Positions 31,820 to 41,307 of a stretch of DNA of 64,000 nt are shown here, in pieces (positions within the stretch are counted from its first letter, which is position 1; the number at the start of each line of letters is the position of its first letter). The notes beneath the pieces were generated by a model. That model made no database searches and was not told where the DNA came from. It was given only the letters and a program-made list of their open reading frames with translations. The DNA lies in contig NZ_BBCC01000003.1 in the NCBI RefSeq assembly GCF_001311845.1, forward strand, positions 27,007 through 91,006, given 5' to 3'. The DNA comes from Desulfosarcina cetonica JCM 12296. GTDB lineage: Bacteria > Desulfobacterota > Desulfobacteria > Desulfobacterales > Desulfosarcinaceae. A program made the translations under genes and the position numbers.

Positions 31820-32650
31820 TCAATGACCGTACCGATGTGCCGTGGCCCGGTCAAATCGGTTGAGAACGAATCCGGCCATTTTTTCCTGGGGAAGCATTTC
31901 GAGTGCCTTGGTGAGATCCTGCCGGAGGGTAATCCCGACCCCGACGACGATGATGATGCAATCCACCAGGGGGGCGAATGCCAGTGCGTCCGCCCCCCCC
32001 ATGACCGGCGGCACATCGAAGATGACATAACGGTCCGCATAGCGGCTTTTTAGTTCCGCCACCAGTGTCTGCATCCGCGGGGAACCCATCAGTTCGGCAC
32101 TCTCCTCAACCGGCTGGCCGCCGGAAATAACGGTGAATTTTTCGATTCCCGGCCACGTGATGATATCGTTCATGGGTGCCCGTTCTTCCAGGTAGTCCCG
32201 CAAACCCGATGAACTGGGGTAGCCCAGGTAGCGGTGAATCGATTGCCGGCGCAAATCCGCATCCACCAGGAGCACGGTTTGGTTGTATTCCCGTGCGAAG
32301 GTGGCGGCCAGGTTGATGGCCGTGACCGTCTTACCTTCACCCGGGGCGACGCTGGTGACCATGATCGTATTCCAGGTTTTCTCCTTGCCGATTTGCCGCA
32401 GTTGCGTTCGGAGGACCTTGTAATAGTCCACTTCGGTAAAATCGGCGGACAGGGCCACGCAATGGTTGCGGACCGCGGTATCAAGGTCGATGGAAACGGT
32501 TTTCGATTCGGAGTACACGGGGGCGTGCCAATCCGATCCGGAGCGGGCCGCCGGAAATGACGGGGACGCCGCAGGGGAAGAGGAACCTCCACGCCCGCCA
32601 TGGCTCTCCCGTTCCTGTTTGGTCTTGTTCAGCGCTTTTTTCAGGTTCAT
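31820..32650 (-). CDS. CpsD/BY-kinase-type polysaccharide biosynthesis ATPase
   Basis: 276 residues. Walker A SVAPGEGKT, a second Walker A' motif VLLVDADLRR and Walker B YVIFDVPPV identify a bacterial tyrosine-kinase-type P-loop protein of the CpsD/CapB kind, which partners the Wzz/GumC protein encoded just upstream to control chain length and export. ATG 32650 has AAAGGA seven bases upstream and follows the GumC stop by 11 bases; a longer reading start would overlap that gene. The C-terminus (RFDRATAHRYGH) has only one Tyr, not the usual Tyr cluster, so autophosphorylation may be limited. It is the last gene of the minus-strand locus. Confidence 0.87.
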   Translation of the reverse strand: MNLKKALNKTKQERESHGGRGGSSSPAASPSFPAARSGSDWHAPVYSESKTVSIDLDTAVRNHCVALSADFTEVDYYKVLRTQLRQIGKEKTWNTIMVTSVAPGEGKTVTAINLAATFAREYNQTVLLVDADLRRQSIHRYLGYPSSSGLRDYLEERAPMNDIITWPGIEKFTVISGGQPVEESAELMGSPRMQTLVAELKSRYADRYVIFDVPPVMGGADALAFAPLVDCIIIVVGVGITLRQDLTKALEMLPQEKMAGFVLNRFDRATAHRYGH

Positions 32651-32661
32651 TGACGAATCCT

Positions 32662-34227
32662 TTACATCGGCGGAAGACGCCGCATTAATTTGGCCCAGAA
32701 AACGTCCAGATCCATGACCAGGAAATGAAATGCCAGGATGCCGACACCGCATGCCAAAACACTCATCAGCCCCCACATCATGCGCTTGCGGCGCAGGTTG
32801 CGGCGGTCCAGCGGCGTCATGATGGTGGGGATGCTCACCAGAAGGGGCAGGTGGGAAATCCTGGCGATATCCTGGGGGGCGCGAACGGCTTGATCGGAGA
32901 ACTCCCGTATGGCGGCAAACCCGACGCCAGCCCCGATTCCTAGCACCACACCGATCAAGCCGATGGCCAGCCGATTGGGCTTGAAAGGCTTTTCCGGCCG
33001 CCGCGCAGGGTCGATCAAGGTGAAGCGTTCGCCCTTTTGTTCTTTCTCCAGCCCCAGGGCCACGTTGGCCTCCATGGCCTTTCTGAGAAGATCCTCGTAC
33101 TTGGCCCGGGTATTGTTGCGGTCCACCAACAATGCATTGTAGGCCTGTTCGATCTTGGGCGTCGTCTCGATCCGCTGGCGATAGGTTTCCGTTTTTGCCG
33201 TCATGTCCGTTTTTTGCATCAGCATCGATTTAATTTCCGCACGGGTGCTGGAAAGCTGGGCCGCCAGGGTGATGTAGGCCGTATTATCGGGCTGCTCATG
33301 GCGGTTTTCGGGTCCGTTCTTCTTTGCCAGACGACTTTCCAGTTCGGCGATTTCAAGGCGCAATTTCTTCACGTCCGGATAGTCGTCGGTAAACTTGCTT
33401 TTCAGGTTGACCAACTCCATTTCCAGCACTTTCAGACGTTCTTTTTCCGGGTCTTCCATCTCCGGGATGCTGGACAACTGGGTCCGCAGGTACCCCTCTC
33501 GCTCCCTGAGCGAACGAATTTGCTCGTCCATGCGCTGGAGGTTGGTTTCCATGCTGTTGAGGGACTGCAGGTTGACTTGCAGCATTTCGGGCAGGGCGTT
33601 GACATGCTGGGCCTTGAAGACGGTGATCTTTTCCTCCAGCTCGGCTAACTGGGCACCGACCCGATCGGTTTCCTCCTTTAGAAATTCGGTGGTCTCGGTG
33701 GTTTGGCGCTGGCGTACCTCGAGGTTCTCGCTGAGGAAAAGTGAAACCAGCCTATCGGCCACCCGCTGGACCGTGGCGGCATCTTTGCCTTCATAGGAGA
33801 GGGTGAAGGCGATCGTGGCGGCGGTCGGCCGGCCGGTGCGCCGATCGATGGTGTCCACGCTGATCAGGTCCAGGTGGATGTCATCCCGCATCTTCTCGAC
33901 AATTTCTTCCGTGGTCCAGCGATCCTTGTATTCGGGGTAAAGATTGAAACGATCGATGATCTCCACCAGACGGCCCGTGCTCATGATGCGTTGCTGGGTG
34001 GACTGGATACGTTGTTCGGCGTATCCGGTGACGGTGGTCATGACAAATTCAGCCGGAATATCCTGCTCCTCGATGAGGATCGTGGCGCTGGATTTGTATA
34101 TGGAGGGCAGCAGCAGGGCCACCAGTCCGGCAACCAGAACGACGATGATTGCCGGGACGGCCAGGGCCCACTTGCGCCGTTTGAGGATGTCCACATAATC
34201 TCCGAGGACCAGGGGGTGCTCTTCCAT
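32662..34227 (-). CDS. GumC/Wzz-type polysaccharide chain-length determinant
   Basis: 521 residues with two transmembrane helices, one near residue 20 (WALAVPAIIVVLVAGLVALL) and one near 420. Between them lies a large coiled-coil periplasmic part (EETDRVGAQLAELEEKITVF; EMELVNLKSKFTDDYPDVKK, the motif of this family). The Pro-rich segment RRPEKPFKPNR before the second helix is typical. A third hydrophobic segment follows near the C-terminus. It would sit in the inner membrane, bridge to the Wza-type lipoprotein and work with the kinase encoded 11 bases downstream. Its organisation resembles the GumC proteins associated with exosortase EPS loci. Confidence 0.88.
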   Translation of the reverse strand: MEEHPLVLGDYVDILKRRKWALAVPAIIVVLVAGLVALLLPSIYKSSATILIEEQDIPAEFVMTTVTGYAEQRIQSTQQRIMSTGRLVEIIDRFNLYPEYKDRWTTEEIVEKMRDDIHLDLISVDTIDRRTGRPTAATIAFTLSYEGKDAATVQRVADRLVSLFLSENLEVRQRQTTETTEFLKEETDRVGAQLAELEEKITVFKAQHVNALPEMLQVNLQSLNSMETNLQRMDEQIRSLREREGYLRTQLSSIPEMEDPEKERLKVLEMELVNLKSKFTDDYPDVKKLRLEIAELESRLAKKNGPENRHEQPDNTAYITLAAQLSSTRAEIKSMLMQKTDMTAKTETYRQRIETTPKIEQAYNALLVDRNNTRAKYEDLLRKAMEANVALGLEKEQKGERFTLIDPARRPEKPFKPNRLAIGLIGVVLGIGAGVGFAAIREFSDQAVRAPQDIARISHLPLLVSIPTIMTPLDRRNLRRKRMMWGLMSVLACGVGILAFHFLVMDLDVFWAKLMRRLPPM

Positions 34228-34296
34228 GTGCGTTGTTTTGCCTTTCGTCTCAATCGATTTGAACGTTGGAAGCGTGGGACGTTTTCCGAATCGCCC

Positions 34297-35651
34297 TCAC
34301 TCCAGCCAGTCATGCTCGGCGACCAGCTGGATATAAAGCTTGTTGCGGTAGGCGGTCGTTCCCGAACTGCGATTATCGTAGACGGTATAAACGTAATTCC
34401 CGTTAACGATCACATGCCGGTTCGGTTTCCAACTTATCCCCATCTGGAAATTCCAGGTCTGGGTGTCGATGTCGGCCTGGGTGGGATCATTCTGTTCACT
34501 CTTGTTGTGGTACCATTGAATCGCCGCGTTGCCGCGCAGTTTTTCCAAGAAGCGCATGCTGCCGGCGATTTTTACCGCAGTGCGGTTGGCCGTGCCATTT
34601 TTACCGCTCACCGGTGTCAGATCATGGGAGAGGAGCAGGCTGCCATCGCTGCGTTCTCCCTGATAAGACAACTCGAGGACGCCCACGAATCCCCAACTGT
34701 CATAGCGGTTGCGCTCGGGAGAAAACTCTTGGTACTGATCGCTGAAGAACAGGTTAAGGGGGGCAACGAAGCTTATCCACTGCCGGGTCGTCGACTCCGA
34801 TTCCCATCGGGCATAACGCCCGCCCAGATCAACAGAAAAATCAAGTTTTTCCGACAGCGCCGTTTCGCTCCCCAGGGTAACCGAGTAATTGTCCATCGCT
34901 GACCGGTCTTCGACGCATATGTGCTGTCATACCATCCTCCGTGTTGGCTGAAATCGTATTCCCGGTCGAAGTCGTAGTGGCTGAAAACAGCATTCAAACG
35001 GCCCGTGGTTCGCGCGATCCATGCTTCCAGGCTTCGGTTCATGAAAAACGCTATGCTGTAGTCCTTGCGGTCCGATGTTTCCGGGTCGTCGAAATCTTCC
35101 CGGTTGACCGAGACCTGAATGCCGGCGGAAGTGATTTCGGAGAGCGTATAGCTTGCCATGACAGCCGTGTTGAACCGTTTGCGGCGGATGTTGCTAAGTA
35201 CCATACCGGTGGTTTCGATATCCCGGTCCGGCCGGTTGTCATCGCTGGCATGCCCCGCGATGGACAACTGCCAGCGTTCCGCGGGGCGATAGTCCAGGTT
35301 GGCGTTGTACCATTGATCGACATCGTCATATTCGTCATGGTTCTGATAGCGGTAACACTCCGCCTTGCCGTCGACCCGTGCAGAGAGCCGTTCTTCCTTG
35401 TGCACCCATTCAAGCCTGGGCGCGACGGTATAGATGCTGTCCGATAAGGCGTGGTCGGCGTCGAGAAAGATATTATCGGTGTATTCGACCCTCGCGGCAA
35501 CGGATGTATTGAACTGGTTGTCGGCGGCCGTTGCAATGGGGAGTGGGGCGTATGAAACGGCCAGGGTCGACAACAACCCAATGAGGACCCGAAAAAGGTG
35601 CCGGTGGATACCCCATGGTATTGAAAAGCGGGTGGCGCGCATATCGATCAC
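34297..35651 (-). CDS. outer-membrane beta-barrel protein of the exosortase/EPS system (one frameshift)
   Basis: Rejoined length is about 451 residues. A signal peptide (ends ATAA) is followed by many amphipathic strands (NTSVAARVEYTDNIFLD, WQLSIAGHASDDNRP, WNFQMGISWKPNRHVIVNGN). This matches outer-membrane proteins that accompany PEP-CTERM EPS loci (TIGR03016-like), proposed to help polymer export. One base is missing near 34898; inserting one gives a smooth continuation from KTGQR to MDNYSVTLG. The GTG at 35651 overlaps the stop of the upstream Wza-type gene (GTGA), implying coupled translation; ATG 35642 is an alternative start. Confidence 0.72.
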
Positions 35652-36294
35652 TTCACCACGATCACGTCGCCCCGCTGCAGCAGGATGTTTGTGTCCAGCT
35701 GGTTTTCCTCCGTGACCGCCTTATAATCGAATGGAATCACCATGGCCTTTTCGGAGGTCTTCCTGAAAATGCGGATGTCCCGGTCGTCGGCAAAGATATT
35801 CAGCCCCCCGGCCATGGCCAGGGCCTGGAGAACGTCAATGTTGCGATTGAGCGGAAAATGGCCCGGACGGTTGACCTTTCCGATGACGTAGACCACCTGG
35901 CTGTTGACCTGCTGGACGATCACGCTGAGATCCGGTTCCGGGATATAGCGCGTGAATGCCGTTTCCATTTCGGTTCTGATTTGATCCACGGTTTTTCCGG
36001 CTGCCGTGAAGCGGCCGATCAGGGGAAATGAGAAGGTCCCGTCAGGAAGGATGACGACCTGACGCGTGAGTGCTGGATCTTTCCACACACTGATTTCCAG
36101 CACATCACCGGCGCGACGGTATAGTCCTCGGCGACGATGGTGGATGCCTGGACGAGGGGCGCCGTGAGGGGAGCGGGCTGAAGCGCCGGCTTGGAATGAA
36201 CACACCCGCCGATGAGCAGCATCAGCGCACCGCCGATGATGGCCGGCACAAACGGCCTTTCCAGGATTGATATCGATCTTCCGCTATCTGTCAT
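35648..36294 (-). CDS. Wza-type polysaccharide export lipoprotein (one frameshift)
   Basis: Rejoined length is 215 residues. A hydrophobic start ending LLIGGC is a lipobox. A Poly_export domain (GDVLEISVWKDPALTRQV, VILPDGTFSFPLIGRF) and a SLBB-like part (VYVIGKVNRPGHFPL .. DVLQALAMAGG) follow. It would be the outer-membrane or periplasmic export component paired with the GumC protein. One base is missing near 36110 (ccgg), restoring YTVAPGDVLEI. ATG 36294 (GAGG seven bases upstream) gives a normal signal peptide; ATG 36345, overlapping the PrsT stop (TGATG) and with AGGGGA upstream, would add 17 residues. Confidence 0.85.
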
Positions 36295-36344
36295 ATAAGT
36301 CCTCGTTAACTTATTGATTTTGAACAGCGTCGTTTGCTTGTCCA

Positions 36345-38746
36345 TCAGGTCCCCTGGATCGATTTCAGCAAGGCCTCCGCACGGGAACGCTCCGGATAAT
36401 TTTCGTCGGCGGCAAGCGCCTGCTCAAGCTTTTCGCGTGCCTCGTCCAGCCGGTCGTTGTCGGCCAATACCTGCGCCAGATGATAATTGATCACGCCGGA
36501 GTCAGGAAATTTTTCGAGCGCCTCCTCCAGAACGGTCACGGCAATTTCGTCGTCGCCCCTCTTATGGTGAATCCAGCCGAGGGTGTCCTTTATCGTGGCT
36601 TCATCCGGTTTGATTTTCTCGGCCTGTCTCGCCAGTTCCAGTGCCCGGTCGAGATCCGCATCGGTACCCGTGGTATCGGCCAGGAGAAACGCCAGGTTGT
36701 TGGCGGCGGCCCAGCTCCGGGGGTCGGTTTCCAGGGTTTTTTCATATACCGCCCTGGCCTTATCCAATTGCCCGTCTTTCTGGTACAGCAGGGCCAGTGT
36801 CATGACGGCCCCTGAATTCTTATTATTTTTCTGGATGGCGTTTTCGAGATTGGCGATGGCCTGTTGGGTTTTGCCCTGAGAAAGATAAAGCTTCGCCAGG
36901 TTTTCATGGGGAACGTTCCATTGGGGCGCGCGCGCGATGGCCGCTTTCAGCGCGTCCTCGGCCAAATCGGGATTTTTTCGACGATGTGCACCTGGGCCAG
37001 CAGGTTGTAGGTGAAGGCGTTGTCCGGATAGGCAGCGATTTTTTCTTCACAGTATTTTTTCGCCACATCGGCTTTATCGACCAGAAGGTAAGCCTTCACC
37101 AGGCCCGCAAGCAATGGCATGGAATCGGAATTTTTCGCAAAACCTTTTTCGAGAATCTCCACCGCCCCATCGCGGTCGCCCTTCACCTCATGCAGGTGGG
37201 CCAGTTTCAGATAGCCGGCGGGGACTTCGGGGCGAGCGTCGACCATTCGCTCATACTGGATCTTGGCCTCATCGTAAGCCTCCTGGGCCAGTTTGAAATC
37301 GCCTAAGTCGCCCATGGCGCGGATATCCGTGGGATCGATTTCGGCAATCTTGACCAGTTGTTCCGCTGCGGCCGACTTATCCTTGTTGGCCATGTACAAG
37401 CGGGCCAGGGCCCGGCGAATCTCCTTGGACGCAGGGTTCTGGCGCACCCCCTGGTTGAGGGTGTCGATGGCCAGGGCCATCTCCTTGTTCATCAGGTGCG
37501 CCTGGCCGAGCAGCAGATGGCCCCTGACGTTGTCCGGCGCCTCGGCCACGACGGTGCGAAACGCCGTCACGGCTTCCGCAGGGCGCCCAGCCAGAAGATG
37601 CAACTGACCTTTGATGAAATTAGCCTCGATACTCTTGGCGTTCTCTTTGAGAACTGCATCGACAAGGGCTTCGGCCGCATCGGGTTCTCGCTGGAGCAGG
37701 TGGATCCGGGCCATCTTGGTTTTTACCGCCAAGATGCCCGGATCGGCCGGGTCGCTGCTCAAGGACAGGCTTTTGGTGAGAACGTCCATGGCTTTCCCCG
37801 GCTCTTTTTTCAACAGGAAGAGGTCGGTCAGTGCCTCCCTGAGCGCGAAGCTTTTGGGTGCGTCGGCGATGCCCTGCCGCAGCATCGTTTCGGCCTGGTC
37901 CGCATCCTTTTGCTTGAGGAGAAATTGGGCGGCGGTGATGATATTCTTCTCCCGGTTCGTCTCCAGCTTGGCCAGATCCTTTAATACGCCCAGCGCCTTT
38001 TCCGTGTTTTCGGCGTTCCAGTAAAAATTGGCCAGGGCCAGGCGGTGGCCGGCGACATCCGGCTGGATCTTGATATTTTCCCGTAGCAGGGCTTCAGCTG
38101 CTTCCGGCTTGTCCGCTTTCTGGTAGAAGTTTGCCAGAATAATGCGCAACGTCATGGCATCGGGGTTTTTTTGGATGCCTTCGCGAAGCATGGCCTCGGC
38201 CTTGGCTGTGTCCTTACGGGCGTCATAGATGGACGCCAGCATCAGGTACATTTCCCCGGACGTCTCACCCTTTTGGTAAAGATCGCTAAGAATGGATTCG
38301 GCCGCATCCAGGTTTTTTGCCTTGCTGTAAATGGCCGCCTGGATCAGCCGGGCACCGCTGTTGTCGGGATTCTTGGCAAGGATCTGATCCACCTTCTCTT
38401 GTGCCCGATCCGCGGACCTTGCCGCCATGAAGATGCGGGCCAGTTCCACCTGGGCGTCAAGCAGGTCCGGGTTAAGTTCCACCGCTTTACTGAAACTGCC
38501 GAACGCTTGTTTGAATTTTTTCTCTTTGAGGGCCACCTGACCCAGCATCTGATACGCATCGGCAAATTTAGGGTCGATTTGCAGGGCATTCTTGAACTCC
38601 AGCGAAGCCCGCACATAGTCACCCTTCTCGTAAAGCGTCTTTCCCTTGTCGTAGAACTTGGCCTTTTTCTCCGCCGGAGAACTGCAGGAGACGAAAAAGA
38701 CCATTAATACCATCACCAGTCCTGCGGATGCTATTTTCTTTATCAT
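36345..38746 (-). CDS. PrsT-type PEP-CTERM/EPS system TPR lipoprotein (one frameshift)
   Basis: Rejoined length is 800 residues. A lipobox (VFFVSC) is followed by continuous TPR repeats, from KGKTLYEKGDYVRASLEFKN to DTLGWIHHKRGDDEIA .. INYHLAQVLADNDRLDEA. This matches the PrsT family found with exosortases and EPS operons, thought to scaffold polymer export or protein sorting. One A is missing in an A6 run at about 36975 (restores VEKNPDLAEDALKAA). It overlaps or abuts the Wza-type gene. A paralogue ends the TPS/TonB series at 31529 on the other strand. Confidence 0.87.
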
Positions 38747-38834
38747 GATTGGGTCATCCTCAAAGTGGGAGTTGAGAGGTTGCGTGGGGCTGATCTGGTC
38801 GTTGGGAACATGGGGCCGGGATGAGAAATTATCG

Positions 38835-40472
38835 TTACCCGATCAAACACTTGACAGCCACCGTCCCCAGCGAAATGACAATAAAGATACTCAGTTTGAC
38901 GACATTGCCGCGGGTTTCACCCAGAAGCACCTCAAAAGCGAAAAAGAGTGCGATCACCTTAGCGGTGATCAACGCGATATCTTTTACGGCGTTTTTAATT
39001 TCCGGAATGCTGGTGACAATCACGAAAGCAAAAATAATCAAAAGGTCCGACGGGTTGGCCTTGAAGCCCTGCCGCCGGCGGGTGAATTTGAGGGTCATCA
39101 CCGCCAAGAAGGCCAGCACGCCAAAGGCCAGGTCAAAGCTGGTGAGGGCATGTGGGCCGACCCGCTGCGGCAGATGAAGGTGGGCGGCAAACACCATATA
39201 TGGGGCCGTCACGAACAGGATCAGCCGTAACATGCCGATCATCCACTGCCGGTGAATCAGCCACACCGTACCTAAAGCGAACAGCAGCCCAACCGCCAGA
39301 TAACCGATATAGCGGGGCGTGTCTTGAGGTGCGATACAGCAGAGGAAGAGCACCAGCGGTGCGCCGATCTCCAACGTGCCATAGAAAAATTTGATCAGCA
39401 GTTGCCGCTCGACAATCATCACCAGCTTGTCTTTGATCATCCGGTCCAGCAGGTCGTGCCGCGGCAGAACCCACTTCGCCCGATCCGCCCAGTAAAAACC
39501 GAGGAGAACACTGCTGCTGAATGCCAGGTAGGTGGACAGCAGGGTCCATTCGGAATGAAAGCGCAGCAGAAAAGCCGACATCACCAGGCTGAACTGAAGG
39601 CAGTAGATGACCATCACCGCCTCGGCATGCCTAAGCCCTAACCGCATCAGACGGTGATGAAAATGGTTTTTATCGGCTTTGAAGGGCGATACCCCCTTGG
39701 CGATACGTTCCATCATCACCGTCAGTGTGTCCAGGATGGGAAAACCCAGCAGCAGCAGGGGCAGGCTGCGACTCAGCGGCTCGCTGGCCTGGGTAATATG
39801 AATGGCCAGTGATACGGCAAGGAAACCCAGCAGCTGGCTGCCGGCATCGCCCATGAAGACGATGGCCGGATGGGCATTGAAGCGCAGGAAGCCGAAGATG
39901 GCTCCCACGACGGCCACCGCCAGCAGGGCCAGGTCGGGCATGCCATTCTGGTAGGCCAGAAATCCCAGGCAGATGAAGATCATCATGGATATGCCACCGG
40001 CCAGGCCATCCAGGCCGTCGGAAAGGTTGATGGCGTTGGTTACGCCCACGATGACCAAGAGGGTCAGCGGCAGGGCGATCCAGCGGGACAGGAAGATGCC
40101 CGGCAGGCAGTCGCCCAGACCGGTGATGCTCAGGCCGCCGAACCCCATAACGATCAGCGCCGCGATGGTTTGCCCGGCCAGTTTGGCCCGATAGCCCATC
40201 TCCTTGATGTCGTCCACGAAACCGAATCCCACTAGTACCGCCGATCCGAGCAACAGCGAATCCACGAAACGGCTACCCGGCGACCATAGCAGGATGGGCA
40301 CCGTGGCTCCCAGCGCCATGGCCACGCCGCCGACCTTGGGCATGGGGACGTTGTGCACCTTGCGCGGGTTGGGTAGGTCCACCGCGTTGAAGCGCAGAGC
40401 CAACACCTTGAGCACGGGAATCATGCCGATGGTGATCAGCAGGGATAGCATCAATGTGGGGAAGAGGATCAT
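38835..40472 (-). CDS. polyprenyl-phosphate sugar-1-phosphate transferase (MraY/WecA family) with C-terminal membrane extension
   Basis: 545 residues. The first 330 are the WecA/TagO-type enzyme: FVDDIKEMGYRAK (Asp pair), NAINLSDGLDGLAGG, FMGDAGSQLLGF and HFHHRLMRLG are its active-site loops, between about ten transmembrane helices. It would load GlcNAc-1-phosphate or a similar sugar on undecaprenyl phosphate, starting each repeat unit. The remaining 200 residues add five or six more hydrophobic segments, uncommon for this family; their role is unknown. The ATG at 40472 has no good ribosome binding site. It is the initiating enzyme of the EPS locus. Confidence 0.88.
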   Translation of the reverse strand: MILFPTLMLSLLITIGMIPVLKVLALRFNAVDLPNPRKVHNVPMPKVGGVAMALGATVPILLWSPGSRFVDSLLLGSAVLVGFGFVDDIKEMGYRAKLAGQTIAALIVMGFGGLSITGLGDCLPGIFLSRWIALPLTLLVIVGVTNAINLSDGLDGLAGGISMMIFICLGFLAYQNGMPDLALLAVAVVGAIFGFLRFNAHPAIVFMGDAGSQLLGFLAVSLAIHITQASEPLSRSLPLLLLGFPILDTLTVMMERIAKGVSPFKADKNHFHHRLMRLGLRHAEAVMVIYCLQFSLVMSAFLLRFHSEWTLLSTYLAFSSSVLLGFYWADRAKWVLPRHDLLDRMIKDKLVMIVERQLLIKFFYGTLEIGAPLVLFLCCIAPQDTPRYIGYLAVGLLFALGTVWLIHRQWMIGMLRLILFVTAPYMVFAAHLHLPQRVGPHALTSFDLAFGVLAFLAVMTLKFTRRRQGFKANPSDLLIIFAFVIVTSIPEIKNAVKDIALITAKVIALFFAFEVLLGETRGNVVKLSIFIVISLGTVAVKCLIG

Positions 40473-40563
40473 GGTGGCGTTGAAAGCTGAACAGACGCGT
40501 TTATTGCGTTGGTAAAGAAACCCCTACGGTACATATTTTCAAAGATAGTCGCAGGATGATGAA

Positions 40564-40607
40564 TTGACTGCCTTCTTGTTTCGCAGTATAGTCTAGTCTG
40601 TCTAGTC
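40564..40607 (+). promoter_or_regulatory. sigma-70-type promoter and repeated TAGTC operator for the toxin-antitoxin pair
   Basis: TTGACT (40564-40569), a 17-base spacer and TATAGT (40587-40592) form a near-consensus promoter. TAGTC occurs three times (40589, 40594, 40603) across and just after the -10, a plausible binding site for the Phd-type antitoxin. The antitoxin start is at 40628, preceded by GGGAGG. Confidence 0.7.
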
Positions 40608-40627
40608 AAATAACGGGAGGCTTAACC

Positions 40628-40876
40628 ATGGAAAAGTGGCAATTGCAAGATGCAAAAAATCGCTTCAGCGAGGTGGTTAACAAGGCGATGAAAAACGGGC
40701 CTCAGCTTGTCACCCGCCACGGGGCCGATTCGGTGGTGATCATTTCGGTAAAAGAATTTCGGCGACTTTCGGCGCCCAAGACAGATTTGGTATCCTTTTT
40801 CAAACAGTCGCCGTTGTACGATATTCAAATCGATTTATCCCGCAATAAAGATCGGCCAAGGGAGGTGGTATTTTGA
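40628..40876 (+). CDS. Phd/YefM-type antitoxin
   Basis: 82 residues. WQLQDAKNRFSEVVNKAMKNGPQLVTRHG is spread over the N-terminal half and matches the Phd/YefM DNA-binding fold (A-K-x-x-F-S-E .. G-P-q-x-v-T-r-h-G), followed by VVIISVKEFRRL. The C-terminal tail (DIQIDLSRNKDRPREVVF) would wrap and inhibit the toxin. A strong ribosome binding site precedes ATG 40628. It overlaps the toxin start by four bases. It normally represses its own promoter. Confidence 0.9.
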   Translation: MEKWQLQDAKNRFSEVVNKAMKNGPQLVTRHGADSVVIISVKEFRRLSAPKTDLVSFFKQSPLYDIQIDLSRNKDRPREVVF

Positions 40877-41298
40877 ATTACCTCCTGGACACCTGTGTGA
40901 TATCCGAGTTGGTCAAACCCAAGCCGAACCGAAAGGTCGTCGGCTGGATTTCCTCGCAGGAAGAGGATCATCTGTTTTTATCCGTTCTCACCCTTGGTGA
41001 GATTCAAAAAGGAATATCGAAATTGAGCGAATCGAATAAAAAGAAAACGCTCAGGATTTGGCTGCAGACAGATCTGTTGGAAAGGTTCAAGGGCCGCATT
41101 CTTTCCGTTGACGAACAGGTTGCCCTGGACTGGGGGGCCATTCAAGCAACTGCCGAACAAAATGGGATCCTCATCCCATCCATCGACGGCCTTATCGCAG
41201 CGACCGGCATCGCCAACAACATGACTGTGGTAACACGCAATGTCGCAGATATGAAGCCAAGTGGCGCATTGCTATTCAATCCATGGGGTAAATCGTAA
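40873..41298 (+). CDS. vapC: VapC-family PIN-domain toxin
   Basis: 141 residues with the acidic PIN residues: Asp in YLLDTCVISELVKP, Glu in LTLGEIQKGI, Asp in IPSIDGLIAATG, and VTRNVADM near the end. PIN toxins are Mg-dependent ribonucleases that cut tRNA or rRNA. The start is TTG 40873, within the antitoxin stop (TTGA). The pair is the only plus-strand unit in the minus-strand EPS locus and ends ten bases before the tail-to-tail exosortase gene, so it is probably an inserted stabilisation module. Confidence 0.92.
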   Translation: MNYLLDTCVISELVKPKPNRKVVGWISSQEEDHLFLSVLTLGEIQKGISKLSESNKKKTLRIWLQTDLLERFKGRILSVDEQVALDWGAIQATAEQNGILIPSIDGLIAATGIANNMTVVTRNVADMKPSGALLFNPWGKS

Positions 41299-41307
41299 CT
41301 CCTTGAC

